Below, one piece after another: positions 1 to 7,814 of a stretch of 64,000 bases of DNA. This DNA is from Aminobacter anthyllidis. Lineage in GTDB: Bacteria; Pseudomonadota; Alphaproteobacteria; Rhizobiales; Rhizobiaceae. Within the stretch, counting starts at the first letter, position 1. Each line of letters opens with the position of its first letter. The notes beneath the pieces are model-generated. The model ran no database searches. It worked only from the letters and a program-made list of their open reading frames with translations, and was not told the origin of the DNA. The translations under genes and the position numbers were made by a program. The DNA is taken from assembly GCF_018555685.1 (NCBI RefSeq), contig NZ_JAFLWW010000008.1:124001-188000 (forward strand), given 5' to 3'.

Positions 1-985
1 GCGCCGAGACGGTGATGGCCGTGCCCAGCGCCATGGCGAAGACCGACAGGATGCCGCCGGCCCACAGGCCGTTGAGGAAGGCGAAGCTGAGCACGATCAG
101 CGCGCCGGAGCAGGGGCGGATACCGACGGCGGCAACCGCCGACCACGCCGTGCGCCAATCGAAGTGCTTGCCTTCCAGCATCCTCGGGTCGGGCGCATGC
201 GAATGGCCGCAGGTCGAGCAGACTTCGCCCACGGCGTGAGCGTGGTGGCCATGGCCATGATCGTGAGCGTGATGCTCGTGCGTGTGGTCATGATGTGCGT
301 GGCTGTCGCCGTGCGCATGATCATGGTGATCGTGCGAATGGTCGTGGCCGCAGGTGGCGTGGTCGTGATCATGATGATCATGCGCATGAACATGGGCGGC
401 AGACAGGCTGTGCACCGGGGCCGCGCCGGCCAGGAATGCCATCGGCTTGAGCTTCTTCCACAGCAGCCAGGCACCGAAGGCGGCGATCAGCGCATAGCTC
501 ACCGTCTCCAGGAACCATGTCGCATTGGTCATCGACACCGAGGTTCCGCGCAGGACGAGGAACACCAGCGTCATCAAAACGATCGCGGTGGCACCCTGGA
601 GGAAGGCCGAGACGAAGGACAGCATGATGCCGCGGCGCAAGGCCACCTCGTTGGCGAGCATGTAGGACGAGATCACCGCCTTGCCGTGGCCAGGGCCGGC
701 GGCATGTAAGATGCCATAGGCGAATGACAGCCCGACCAGCACCCAGATGCCGCCGCTCTCACCGTCGCGCATCGCCTTCAGCGAGCCGGTCAGCGAGCGG
801 TAGAACTGCTGTTGATGCACGTTGATCCAGTTGAGCAGCTCGGAGAACATGCCGGTCGAAGGCACCATCGCTTCGTTGGTGCCGATGCCGAGCGAACTCT
901 GGGCGTGCGCCCGGACCGCGAAATGGCTGAGCACGTAGCTGAGCGCCAGGAGCGCGAAGATCACGCGGATGGTCGTCTTCTTCAC
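1..985 (-). CDS. NicO-family nickel/cobalt (metal) permease, 3' end cut by window edge
   Basis: Membrane permease of the NicO/RcnA type, which moves Ni, Co or a related divalent metal across the inner membrane. My translation of the minus strand gives an open frame from a GTG at 985 to the window edge. It has an N-terminal hydrophobic segment (about residues 6-25), the family motif HAAGPGHGK near residue 95, further membrane helices, then a cytosolic or periplasmic loop packed with His and Asp (bases about 200-395). That loop is followed by CSTCGHSH, a metal-binding-looking patch. An upstream ATG at 990 is followed by a stop after one codon, so GTG is chosen. The DUF1007 gene ends 5 bp upstream, a common partner of NicO permeases. 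Metal specificity cannot be read from sequence. The C-terminus is missing. Confidence 0.88.
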   Translation of the reverse strand, partial: MKKTTIRVIFALLALSYVLSHFAVRAHAQSSLGIGTNEAMVPSTGMFSELLNWINVHQQQFYRSLTGSLKAMRDGESGGIWVLVGLSFAYGILHAAGPGHGKAVISSYMLANEVALRRGIMLSFVSAFLQGATAIVLMTLVFLVLRGTSVSMTNATWFLETVSYALIAAFGAWLLWKKLKPMAFLAGAAPVHSLSAAHVHAHDHHDHDHATCGHDHSHDHHDHAHGDSHAHHDHTHEHHAHDHGHGHHAHAVGEVCSTCGHSHAPDPRMLEGKHFDWRTAWSAVAAVGIRPCSGALIVLSFAFLNGLWAGGILSVFAMALGTAITVSA

Positions 986-989
986 TGCA

Positions 990-1655
990 TCACCCCTTGG
1001 CTTGGCAGTTCAATTCCAGGCGCGTGGCAAAAATCTTGCTCATGTCCGTGCCCGACGGATCGTTGAAGAACGCGTCGGTCAGCTTCGACTGGTTCTGCGC
1101 GATCGCCTCGTCCGGATCTGGACGGATGACGGTCTGCTTGCAGGTCGAAGGCAGGCCGGCGACGTTGAGGTTGGAGTCCTCGGTGAAATCGATCGCGGTA
1201 TAGAAGGTCGGATCGTAGACGCCGAAATCGATCTTGCCGGCAAGCTTCAGCGGCTCCTTAGGCTCGGTCTCGAACAGGATGATGAGCTGCTGGTCCTCGA
1301 AATTGGCAACCAGATTGGCCGGCGGCTTCATCGCGACATCCTTGCCGTCCACGGTCACGACCTGGAAATAATTGTACTCGCCGATCGATTCAAAAACCGT
1401 CTTTGACACCTCCGCCAGCTCGCTGTCGTCGAGCTTGAGATCGGAGTTCTTGTCGAACTCCATCAGCACCGTGCTGGAAAACAGGTCGTCGAACCGCCAC
1501 AGGTGCCTGAGCGATTTCACTGTTTTGTCGGGATTGAGCACGACGTCGAGCCGCGCTTCGGCAAAGACGTGCGGATGAACGCTCGCCGGCGCCGTCATGG
1601 CCAGCAGGGCCACCGCCGCCGTGGCCAGCATCGTCGTGGGTGTTTTCAGAATCAT
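990..1655 (-). CDS. DUF1007 family exported protein, partner of NicO permease
   Basis: Predicted 221-residue exported protein. The start at 1655 gives a clear signal peptide (residues 1-25, hydrophobic core LATAAVALLAM, then APAS). The mature protein begins with HPHVF, the His-rich N-terminal mark of DUF1007 proteins. These proteins are typically encoded beside NicO-type Ni/Co transporters and are thought to bind or deliver metal in the periplasm; the exact role is not established. A longer reading frame to 1769 exists, but its extra residues do not look like a signal peptide. Transcribed just before the permease, so the two probably form one operon. Confidence 0.85.
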   Translation of the reverse strand: MILKTPTTMLATAAVALLAMTAPASVHPHVFAEARLDVVLNPDKTVKSLRHLWRFDDLFSSTVLMEFDKNSDLKLDDSELAEVSKTVFESIGEYNYFQVVTVDGKDVAMKPPANLVANFEDQQLIILFETEPKEPLKLAGKIDFGVYDPTFYTAIDFTEDSNLNVAGLPSTCKQTVIRPDPDEAIAQNQSKLTDAFFNDPSGTDMSKIFATRLELNCQAKG

Positions 1656-1732
1656 AGCTCCGGCAGGCCGACCTGTTGGGTGATGCCGACAATTATCAGA
1701 AACCGGGCGAAAGTGGGACAGCCGCGGTTCAA

Positions 1733-2641
1733 CTAAACGGCATGGTCGCAAGGATTGGTCTTGAACCACTGCACCAGGAAGTCGACGAAGACCCGGATCT
1801 TCGCCGGCAGATAGCGCCGGTGCGGGTAGACCGCGAAGATGCCGCCGCCGCCGAGGCGGCGGTCGTCGAGCACCGGCACCAGCTTGCCCGAGTCGAGGTC
1901 GGGAGCGGCAATGAAATCAGGCAGGATGGCAAAGCCGAGGCCGGCAACGGCCGCGGCCCGCGCCGCCATCGGGCTGTTGACCTCCATCGGGCCTGATACC
2001 GACACGGTCATGATGTCCCCGGTCTCGCCGGAGAATGGCCAGTTCGACATGTAGCGGCCGTTGGTATCGATGATGCAGGGAACATTGGCGAGATCGGCCG
2101 GCCGTTTGGGCATGCCGTATTTTTCGATCAGCCCGGGCGAGGCGCAGACCCGGATGCCGAACGGCGACAGGCGCCGGGCGATCAGCGACGAGTTCTCGAG
2201 CCTGGAGATGCGGATGGCGAGGTCGAAACCTTCCTCGACTAGATCGACGAAACGGTCGTCGAGATGGATTTCGAGCACGATGTCGGGGTGCGCCTTGGCG
2301 AAGTCGATCAACGAGCGGCCGATCGGCGCGTCGGCGAAGGTGCGCGGCGCCGACAGCTTGACGCGGCCGCGCACGTCGCCGGAGGATTCGCGCACCGCGT
2401 CCGCCAGGCTGTCGACCTCGCGGATGATCTCCGAGGCGCGGCGATAATAGGTGTGGCCGGCCTCGGTCAGCGAGAACTGCCTTGTCGTGCGGTTGAGCAG
2501 CAGCGCGCCGAGCTCGTCTTCCAACTCGCGCACATATTTGGACAGCAACGCCTTGGAGCGGCCGATCTTGCGCGCCGCGGCCGAAAAGCCCTCGGCCTCG
2601 ACGACGTCGATGAAGGCGCGCATGCGGGTGAGTGTGTCCAT
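1733..2641 (-). CDS. LysR-family transcriptional regulator
   Basis: 302-residue LysR-type regulator. The N-terminal winged helix-turn-helix lies at about residues 3-62, with recognition-helix region AARKIGRSKALLSKYV, followed by a periplasmic-binding-protein-like effector domain (about 90-295). The start at 2641 has AAGGA 8 nt upstream. It begins 4 bp after the amidase stop codon, so the two genes are co-transcribed with the regulator second. By context it may regulate the amidase, but no effector can be deduced. The N-terminal layout (DTLTRMRAF..VVEAEGFSAAAR) is typical of the family. Confidence 0.92.
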   Translation of the reverse strand: MDTLTRMRAFIDVVEAEGFSAAARKIGRSKALLSKYVRELEDELGALLLNRTTRQFSLTEAGHTYYRRASEIIREVDSLADAVRESSGDVRGRVKLSAPRTFADAPIGRSLIDFAKAHPDIVLEIHLDDRFVDLVEEGFDLAIRISRLENSSLIARRLSPFGIRVCASPGLIEKYGMPKRPADLANVPCIIDTNGRYMSNWPFSGETGDIMTVSVSGPMEVNSPMAARAAAVAGLGFAILPDFIAAPDLDSGKLVPVLDDRRLGGGGIFAVYPHRRYLPAKIRVFVDFLVQWFKTNPCDHAV

Positions 2642-2645
2642 GACA

Positions 2646-3845
2646 TCAGTCCTTTGGGCGAGCGGCGTCGAGCACGCGGCGTCCGAGTTCGATCAGCGCC
2701 AGATCGCTGCCGGCCGGGCCGAGCAGCGAGAGCCCGAATGGCGCGCTGTCGACGGCGCCGATGGGCAGGGTGATCTGGGGGAACCCCGACAGGCCGGACA
2801 GGCACAGCAGCATCAGGGCGCGCTCGCGATAGGCCAGAAGCTCGTCATGGCTGCCGCTCGCCAGGGGGGCTGCTCCCGGCACCGTCGGCAGGACCAGAAC
2901 GCCGTCAGCGCCGAGCAGGTCCGTGAGCTCCTGGCGAAACGCGTCGCGTTTTTCGATCTCCGCGGCATAGTCGGCCGCGGAGATGGTGGCACCGAATTCG
3001 AAGCGTTCCTTGACGCCCGGCCCAAGGCCGCGATCTCCAGAAGAGATCCAGGCGCCATGCTGCTGCCAGGCCTCGTAGGCCTGGACCTTGCGGAAACACC
3101 AGTAGAGTTCGTCGGGCGAAAAGGAGAGGGGGCCGGCCTTGGCAACCGGGCCAAGGGCCATATCGGCATGCTGGCGCATCCGCTTGTACTCGGCGACCTC
3201 ATTCGGGCCGGTCGGCAGGCTGTCGAGCCAGCTGAGCCCTACAGGCCGTGTGAGTTGGCCGCGATGGGCGTCCTCGCCGATGAGCAGCTTCGCCACTGTC
3301 TCGTAGATGTCGATATCCCGCGCGAACCAGCCGAAGGTATCGAGGCTCGGCGCCAGCTTCATCGCGCCATCGAGGGAAATCACCCCATGCGTGGTGCGCA
3401 GGCCGATCAGCCCGCAGAAGCTCGCCGGCGCCCTGATCGAGCCGCCGGTGTCGGAGCCTATGGCGATGTCGGCAAGCTGGCCGGCCACCGCTGCTGCCGA
3501 GCCAGATGACGAGCCACCGGTGACACGGTTCGATGCTGCCGGGTTGATCGGGTGCGGAAAATGCGCATTCTGGCCCATCAGCGAGAAGGCGAGTTCGTCG
3601 GTCTGGGTCTTGCCGACGAATCGCGCGCCGGCATCGAGCAGGATTTGTACCGGAGCTGCGGTTTTTATGGCCGGATCGGCGCTGGCCGCCTTTTCAGGGT
3701 TGCCGCAGCCGGTTGGGTAGCCGGCGACATCATAAATGTCTTTGACCGCCAGCCGCAGTCCCGCCAAAGGGCCGGTTTCCGAATTGAAAACAGGTACTTG
3801 CGGCAGGTCGAGAAACGCGTTGAAGGACTTGGGCGCACCAGCCAT
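2646..3845 (-). CDS. Amidase (amidase signature family)
   Basis: 399-residue amidase signature hydrolase, which cleaves a carboxamide to acid and ammonia or amine in the cytoplasm. The Ser-cisSer-Lys triad is visible: Lys35 in LAVKDIYD, the cis-Ser in GGSSSGSAA (about 112-113), and the nucleophile Ser136 in GSDTGGSIR, 24 residues later as in family members. At 399 residues it is shorter than GatA (about 480-490), and there is no GatB/GatC gene nearby, so it is a catabolic or side-chain amidase rather than the tRNA amidotransferase. It heads a two-gene operon with the LysR gene. Substrate unknown. The ribosome-binding site is weak. Confidence 0.9.
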   Translation of the reverse strand: MAGAPKSFNAFLDLPQVPVFNSETGPLAGLRLAVKDIYDVAGYPTGCGNPEKAASADPAIKTAAPVQILLDAGARFVGKTQTDELAFSLMGQNAHFPHPINPAASNRVTGGSSSGSAAAVAGQLADIAIGSDTGGSIRAPASFCGLIGLRTTHGVISLDGAMKLAPSLDTFGWFARDIDIYETVAKLLIGEDAHRGQLTRPVGLSWLDSLPTGPNEVAEYKRMRQHADMALGPVAKAGPLSFSPDELYWCFRKVQAYEAWQQHGAWISSGDRGLGPGVKERFEFGATISAADYAAEIEKRDAFRQELTDLLGADGVLVLPTVPGAAPLASGSHDELLAYRERALMLLCLSGLSGFPQITLPIGAVDSAPFGLSLLGPAGSDLALIELGRRVLDAARPKD

Positions 3846-3984
3846 CGTTCGAAACCTGTTTACGATATCTCCAAGATTGTTCAGCGTTTGAATTTTTTCA
3901 ACCCACTATGAGATTTTAATTGATTGTGACGGTCGCGAGCCATATATCCGCGCTTGCCCAAAGTCGCACGTGCCTGTGGGTGTC

Positions 3985-4395
3985 CGCCGATCCCTCGAAT
4001 GGCGAGGAAATCGGTAAGGTAACTGGAGCTAACCCCTCCAGTCGATTTAGCGGCCAACCGCAAAATCGAGGACACCTTGAAGCAACGACGGTGCGGGCCT
4101 TTCTGGTTCTCTTCCGGCTGTCCAAAAGCCGGGGTTACTGAAGAGGCACACCTTCATTGCCGGCAGTGCGGAACGGGTCTTCCCATTTCCAAGCCAAGGC
4201 AGACAAAGCGAACCGAAGCCGGGCTGGCTTAGGTTCACCGCCGCGTGAAGCGCATTTATGGTTCCAGGGTCTCCACAGGCTGGTTCCATCAAATAGCGGT
4301 CATGTCTTTGTCCACCGCGGGATTCCGCGGCCGGGAACGGCCGTCCCGCAGCTTGATGATTTTTTGCGCGGCAGGACCGCGCGATGGAGAGACCT
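3985..4395 (+). promoter_or_regulatory. Structured mRNA leader of the decarboxylase gene, candidate speF RNA element
   Basis: About 550 bp without a convincing gene precede the decarboxylase. The RNA would fold into several hairpins: CCGAT-CCTCG arms at 3987-4014, CTGGAG/CTCCAG at 4023-4041, CCGGCT/AGCCGG at 4114-4132, a long GAACC..AAGCC/GGCTT..GGTTC stem at 4210-4236, and GCGCGG/CCGCGC at 4366-4382, ending 3 nt before the GGAG ribosome-binding site (4386-4389). CCGCGG/CCGCGG (4315-4330) competes with a longer GCGGGA/TCCCGC pairing (4317-4349). A T6 run follows at 4360-4365. A long conserved RNA motif, speF, is known upstream of this decarboxylase class in alphaproteobacteria. The assignment rests on position and structure, not on an alignment. 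Confidence 0.55.
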
Positions 4396-5529
4396 ATGGC
4401 CACTCAGCGCATCCTCGACTTCCTCGCCACCCGACGCCCGTCCGGCCCTTGCCTCGTCGTCGACCTCGATGTCGTGCGCGACAATTTCCGCGCCTTCGAG
4501 AAGGCGATGCCGGAGTCCAAGGTCTATTACGCGGTGAAGGCAAATCCGGCGCCTGAGATCCTGCGCCTGCTTGCCGGCATGGGCTCGTCCTTCGACACGG
4601 CTTCGGTTGCCGAAATCGAGATGGCCATGGATGCCGGCGCTCCGGCTGAGCGCATTTCCTTTGGCAACACCATCAAGAAGGAGCGCGACATCGCGCGTGC
4701 CTTCGAGCTCGGCATTCGCCTGTTCGCCGTCGACTGCGTCGAAGAGGTCGAGAAGGTTGCGCGCGCCGCTCCAGGCGCCCGTGTGTTCTGCCGCGTCTTG
4801 ACCGATGGCGAAGGTGCCGAATGGCCGCTGTCGCGCAAGTTCGGCTGCGTGCCTGACATGGCCGTCGACGTGCTGCGCCTTGCCAAGTCGCTTGGCCTCG
4901 ACGCCTACGGCGTGTCGTTCCATGTCGGCTCGCAGCAGACTGACCTGACCGCCTGGGATCGTGCGCTGGCCGACGCCAAGAAGGTGTTCGCCAAGCTCGC
5001 CGAAGAAGGCATCACGCTCGGCATGGTCAACATGGGCGGTGGCTTTCCGACGCGTTACCTGCGTGACGTGCCGGCGGCCCAGGCCTATGGCCAGGCCATC
5101 TTCGACGCGCTGTCCAAGCACTTCGGCAACAACATCCCGGAGACCATCATCGAGCCGGGTCGCGGCATGGTCGGCAACGCCGGCGTCATCAAGTCGGAAG
5201 TCGTGTTGATTTCGAAGAAGGCCGACAACGACAATGTGCGCTGGGTGTTCCTCGATATCGGCAAGTTCGGCGGTCTCGCCGAGACGATGGACGAGGCGAT
5301 CCGCTACCCGATCGTGACGGCGCGTGACGCAGATGAGAAGTCGCCTTGCGTGCTCGCCGGCCCGACCTGCGACTCGGCCGACGTCATGTACGAAAAGACG
5401 CCGTACCCGCTGCCCCTGTCGCTGACCATCGGCGACGAGGTGCTGATCGAGGGCACCGGCGCCTACACGACGACCTATTCATCGGTCGCCTTCAACGGCT
5501 TCGAGCCCCTCCGATCCTACGTGATCTGA
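4396..5529 (+). CDS. speF: Ornithine/lysine decarboxylase, PLP fold type III (group IV)
   Basis: 377-residue PLP enzyme of the ODC/diaminopimelate decarboxylase fold, expected to convert ornithine to putrescine (possibly also lysine to cadaverine) for polyamine synthesis. Seen: the PLP lysine Lys48 in YYAVKANP, the glycine loop HVGSQ, phosphate-binding EPGRGMVG, and the catalytic Cys325 in GPTCDSAD contributed by the partner subunit of the dimer. The size matches compact rhizobial ODCs. ATG 4396 is chosen over ATG 4384 because GGAG lies 6 nt upstream and MATQRILDF starts the conserved part. The gene follows a long structured leader (see 3985-4395). Some members also accept lysine, so the substrate should stay open. 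Confidence 0.92.
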   Translation: MATQRILDFLATRRPSGPCLVVDLDVVRDNFRAFEKAMPESKVYYAVKANPAPEILRLLAGMGSSFDTASVAEIEMAMDAGAPAERISFGNTIKKERDIARAFELGIRLFAVDCVEEVEKVARAAPGARVFCRVLTDGEGAEWPLSRKFGCVPDMAVDVLRLAKSLGLDAYGVSFHVGSQQTDLTAWDRALADAKKVFAKLAEEGITLGMVNMGGGFPTRYLRDVPAAQAYGQAIFDALSKHFGNNIPETIIEPGRGMVGNAGVIKSEVVLISKKADNDNVRWVFLDIGKFGGLAETMDEAIRYPIVTARDADEKSPCVLAGPTCDSADVMYEKTPYPLPLSLTIGDEVLIEGTGAYTTTYSSVAFNGFEPLRSYVI

Positions 5530-5561
5530 CGGCTCGCAAGAGTTGATCAGATCACCCCGGC

Positions 5562-5582
5562 GCGGGCGCAATCGGCGCCCGC
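5562..5582 (+). terminator. Hairpin downstream of the decarboxylase gene
   Basis: GCGGGCGC (5562-5569) pairs perfectly with GCGCCCGC (5575-5582) around a 5-nt loop, 33 bp after the decarboxylase stop. There is no clear T-run behind it, so it may be a weak terminator or a 3'-end stabiliser. Confidence 0.45.
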
Positions 5583-5629
5583 ACGGGTTCGCTTGTGGAC
5601 CAGTTCTCCGCTCGTGAAGGATCACGGAC

Positions 5630-6274
5630 ATGCATACCGAAAAAGAAACCATCGAGACCTCGCCCGACATCCTGATCGTGGCTGAAAACCCTGCCGACGT
5701 CGCCGCTCGCGAGGCGCTGCTCGACCGTGCCATGGGCCCGAAGCGGCGCAAGAAGTCGTCGGAGAAGCTGCGGCGGGGCCGCCGCCCGTCCGAGGGCCTG
5801 GCGTTGATCGCGCGCACTGAAGAGGGCTCGCTCGTCGGTACCGTGCGGCTGTGGGATGTGCGCCTGGGTGAGGGCGGTCCGACTGCGCTGCTGCTAGGCC
5901 CGCTCGCTGTCGATCCGTCGGCTAAGGGTGCCGGCATCGGTTCGGCGCTGATGCGCCAGGCGATTGCCGAGGCTGGCCGGCTTGGTCACCGCGCCATTTT
6001 GCTGGTCGGCGATGCGCCTTATTATGCGCGGTTCGGCTTCACCACTGAGAAGACCGGACAGCTTTCGATGCCGGGCCCTTACGAGCGCGACCGTTTCCTG
6101 GCGCTGGAACTCGTGCCTGGAGCGCTGGACGACGCCAAGGGCGTGCTCAAGGCTGCCGGCCGCAAGCTCGGCGCCTCGGTTCGCAAGTCAGATTCGGCTT
6201 TCGGAAAGAGCGATGTGGCAACGGACAGCGTCAGTACATCCTTTGGGCGTCCCGCAGGACGCGTGGCGCTCTGA
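5630..6274 (+). CDS. GNAT-family N-acetyltransferase
   Basis: 214-residue GNAT acetyltransferase using acetyl-CoA. The core fold runs from about residue 15 to 155. The acetyl-CoA pyrophosphate loop is visible as a GxGxGSALMRQAI-like stretch (KGAGIGSALM), preceded by the beta-4 strand LLLGPLAVDP and followed by a YYARFGF motif as in YhbS-like members. The C-terminal 50 residues are low in hydrophobic content and Ser/Lys/Arg-rich, beyond the usual domain. The start has AAGGA 8 nt upstream. It lies 100 bp downstream of the decarboxylase on the same strand; acetylation of a polyamine is possible from context, but the YhbS-like core does not name a substrate. Confidence 0.85.
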   Translation: MHTEKETIETSPDILIVAENPADVAAREALLDRAMGPKRRKKSSEKLRRGRRPSEGLALIARTEEGSLVGTVRLWDVRLGEGGPTALLLGPLAVDPSAKGAGIGSALMRQAIAEAGRLGHRAILLVGDAPYYARFGFTTEKTGQLSMPGPYERDRFLALELVPGALDDAKGVLKAAGRKLGASVRKSDSAFGKSDVATDSVSTSFGRPAGRVAL

Positions 6275-6318
6275 TCGGAGCGTCCCCTCCGGCTGCCTGA
6301 GGCAATCAGGTACTCAAG

Positions 6319-6552
6319 TCATTTCCAGGCCGACATTCGGCCTGGAGCCGCCGGAAAACAGGTCGGCGACGGCGTCCTGTCCTTGACGCAAGCGATCGAG
6401 GGCTGCGGCGACAGCGGCAGTCTCGAAGGCCGTTCTTGCTGCGCCGCGTGCCCATCGTCCATTCCGATAGTCGAGGCAAGGTAGCCGCAGCCCGACAACG
6501 GCATCACGCAAGCCACTACCACTGCCATTGCTGCAAGGCGGTTTCGTCTCAC
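6319..6552 (-). CDS. Small lipoprotein, first of three paralogues
   Basis: 77-residue predicted lipoprotein. Start taken as GTG 6552, with GGAG 6 nt upstream. It gives RRNRLAAMAVVVACVMPLSGC, a lipoprotein signal with lipobox LSGC. The mature part is short, contains GMDDGH and ends with a Cys-x7-Pro-x-Cys arrangement (ACVKDRTPSPTC) also present in the next two genes. No known domain. The signal peptide matches the neighbours (RNRLxALA...GC), so the three genes are an in-place expansion. Overlapping frames on both strands are possible; this one is chosen for its signal peptide and ribosome-binding site. Confidence 0.6.
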   Translation of the reverse strand: MRRNRLAAMAVVVACVMPLSGCGYLASTIGMDDGHAAQQERPSRLPLSPQPSIACVKDRTPSPTCFPAAPGRMSAWK

Positions 6553-6619
6553 CTTCGACTCCACGTCGGCTATGGGATTGCTGTGAAATGCCGTACCCCG
6601 TGGGACACGGCGCCATCCG

Positions 6620-6931
6620 TCACTGCTCGTAGGTGTAGTAGCGGTCGCCGCCATGGCGTGGCCGCCGCCTGTCATCGCAATCCGGATGCCGAGGCCGGCC
6701 ATACTCCTGGGTGCAGAAGACCGGCTCCGAAAATGGCGGGCGTGGTGCACGGGGTGGGCGCGGTGGCATTGGCGGGACCGGCGGGCGCGGATGATAGCGC
6801 GGGTGGTCCCCATGGCGCGGTGGGTAGATCGTGTCGTCCCAGCGCGGCGGGCCGTAGCGATCATCCACGCAGCCGGTGAGGGCTACTGCACACAGGGTCG
6901 CAGCCAGGGCAATGAGTCGATTTCGGTTCAC
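6620..6931 (-). CDS. Small Pro/Arg-rich lipoprotein, second of three paralogues
   Basis: 103-residue predicted lipoprotein starting at GTG 6931, with GGAG 6 nt upstream. The signal is MNRNRLIALAATLCAVALTGC, lipid attachment at the Cys of LTGC. It continues CVDDRYGPPRWDD and then a disordered Pro/Arg/His-rich segment (residues 35-70). The C-terminus has FCTQEYGRPRHPDC, two cysteines spaced as in the paralogues, followed by a charged tail with YYTYEQ. Function unknown. Probably anchored in the outer membrane, with the basic Pro-rich region lying in the periplasm or at the surface. Confidence 0.72.
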   Translation of the reverse strand: MNRNRLIALAATLCAVALTGCVDDRYGPPRWDDTIYPPRHGDHPRYHPRPPVPPMPPRPPRAPRPPFSEPVFCTQEYGRPRHPDCDDRRRPRHGGDRYYTYEQ

Positions 6932-7034
6932 ATGACACTCCGGGTGGATCTGACCGGGGCGGTGTGGACTCCAATTGTTGTGGGGACATTACCGGCTCGG
7001 ACCCAGCCAGACCGCTGGCCCTCACGAAACGAAA

Positions 7035-7056
7035 AAGGCCGGGATAGCCCGGCCTT
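7035..7056 (-). terminator. Rho-independent terminator after the third lipoprotein gene
   Basis: AAGGCCGGG/CCCGGCCTT stem with a 4-nt loop. Read on the minus strand it is followed by TTTTTC, 4 bp after the stop codon of the gene at 7061. A clear intrinsic terminator. Confidence 0.85.
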
Positions 7057-7060
7057 CTGG

Positions 7061-7381
7061 TCAGTCGTCGGCGAAGCGGCGTGCTCTCGGGCGATCGATG
7101 CAATCGGGCGACGGCGTCGTCGCCGGTCCGCCTCTGCAGTCGAGCGGTTCGCCGCGCGGACGCGGCGGCGGGCCATGGCGGGGGTATTCGCGTGGCCCAT
7201 CCCAGTTGCGCGGCCCGCGTGGGCCGTCCCAGTTGCGGGGGCCGTTTCTGGGACCATCCCAGTTGCGTGGCCCATGGCGCGGACCATCCCAGTCGCGAGG
7301 TCCATACCGGTCGTCCACGCAGCCGGCGAGGACCGCCACGCACAGGGTCGCAGCCAATGCGGCCAATCGGTTTCGGTTCAT
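7061..7381 (-). CDS. Small lipoprotein with WDGPR repeats, third of three paralogues
   Basis: 106-residue predicted lipoprotein from ATG 7381 (GGAGC just upstream). The signal MNRNRLAALAATLCVAVLAGC is nearly the same as in the gene at 6620, and the next residues VDDRYGPR are shared. The mature protein then has four tandem copies of a roughly 9-residue unit built on GPRNWDGPR (residues about 28-62), a Pro/Arg stretch, and the Cys..Pro-x-Cys tail. No known domain. Repeat expansion has probably made this copy differ from its neighbour. A longer in-frame start at 7498 lacks a signal peptide and was not chosen. Confidence 0.72.
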   Translation of the reverse strand: MNRNRLAALAATLCVAVLAGCVDDRYGPRDWDGPRHGPRNWDGPRNGPRNWDGPRGPRNWDGPREYPRHGPPPRPRGEPLDCRGGPATTPSPDCIDRPRARRFADD

Positions 7382-7479
7382 ATGAAGCTCCACAACGAAA
7401 CGTCCCTGTCCGGGGTGTGGACCTTGACCATTGCCGTTGCATTGCGCTTTCAACCGAAGCGAGCGGAATTCGCATGCAA

Positions 7480-7507
7480 AAAGGCCCGGTTGTGACACCG
7501 GGCCTTT
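7480..7507 (-). terminator. Rho-independent terminator after the SCP2 gene
   Basis: AAAGGCCCGG/CCGGGCCTTT stem with an 8-nt loop; on the minus strand followed by TTTT. It lies 26 bp beyond the stop codon of the gene at 7533. Confidence 0.85.
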
Positions 7508-7532
7508 CCGTTGGATGATTTTGCGTCGTGGC

Positions 7533-7814
7533 TTAGAGCAGCTGGCTCAGGCTCATGGCCACCGACATGTCGCCCTCGACCTTGATCTTGCCGGTCATGA
7601 ACGCCATCGTCGGGTTGAGGTCGCCGGCGATCAGCGACTCGAGATCGTCGAGCGACAGCTTGATGGTGCAATCGGCCGGGCCGTCGGTGGTCGAAAGGGT
7701 TGCACCGTCGATGACGATGACGCCGTCGCCGCCGGTGTCGAACTTGATCGAGCGGTCAAAGCCGGCGCTCTCTACCTTCGCCTTGATCTTGTCTGCGATT
7801 GCCTGAATGCTCAT
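7533..7814 (-). CDS. SCP2 sterol-binding domain protein
   Basis: 93-residue stand-alone SCP2-type lipid-binding domain. Start ATG 7814 with GGAGAG 4 nt upstream. Seen: the hydrophobic alternating strands VIVIDG and CTIKLSLDDLESLIAG, then the domain's signature end NPTMAFMTGKIKVEGDMSVAM, conserved in bacterial SCP2 proteins. Such proteins bind lipids or acyl-CoA in the cytosol; the physiological role in rhizobia is not known. Monocistronic, with its own terminator. A longer frame to 7892 adds residues with no family resemblance. Confidence 0.88.
   Translation of the reverse strand: MSIQAIADKIKAKVESAGFDRSIKFDTGGDGVIVIDGATLSTTDGPADCTIKLSLDDLESLIAGDLNPTMAFMTGKIKVEGDMSVAMSLSQLL

Noticed and set aside
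97-709. Met/Ile/Thr-rich and Val/Met-rich short frames
   Set aside because: They are the other frames of the His codon-rich loop of the NicO permease (CAT/CAC repeats read out of frame).
2646-3845. GatA subunit of tRNA amidotransferase
   Set aside because: The protein is about 80 residues shorter than GatA and has no gatB or gatC neighbours.
3920-4141. Possible leader peptide of 73 codons in front of the decarboxylase
   Set aside because: Tempting because other speF genes use leader peptides, but it lacks a ribosome-binding site and overlaps stable hairpins; RNA structure explains the stretch better.
4157-4556. Overlapping frames running into the decarboxylase gene
   Set aside because: They use the wrong frame of a gene with clear PLP-enzyme motifs and cross the leader hairpins.
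6314-6616. 100-codon minus-strand frame overlapping the first small lipoprotein
   Set aside because: No signal peptide or family resemblance; the frame with the lipobox was preferred.
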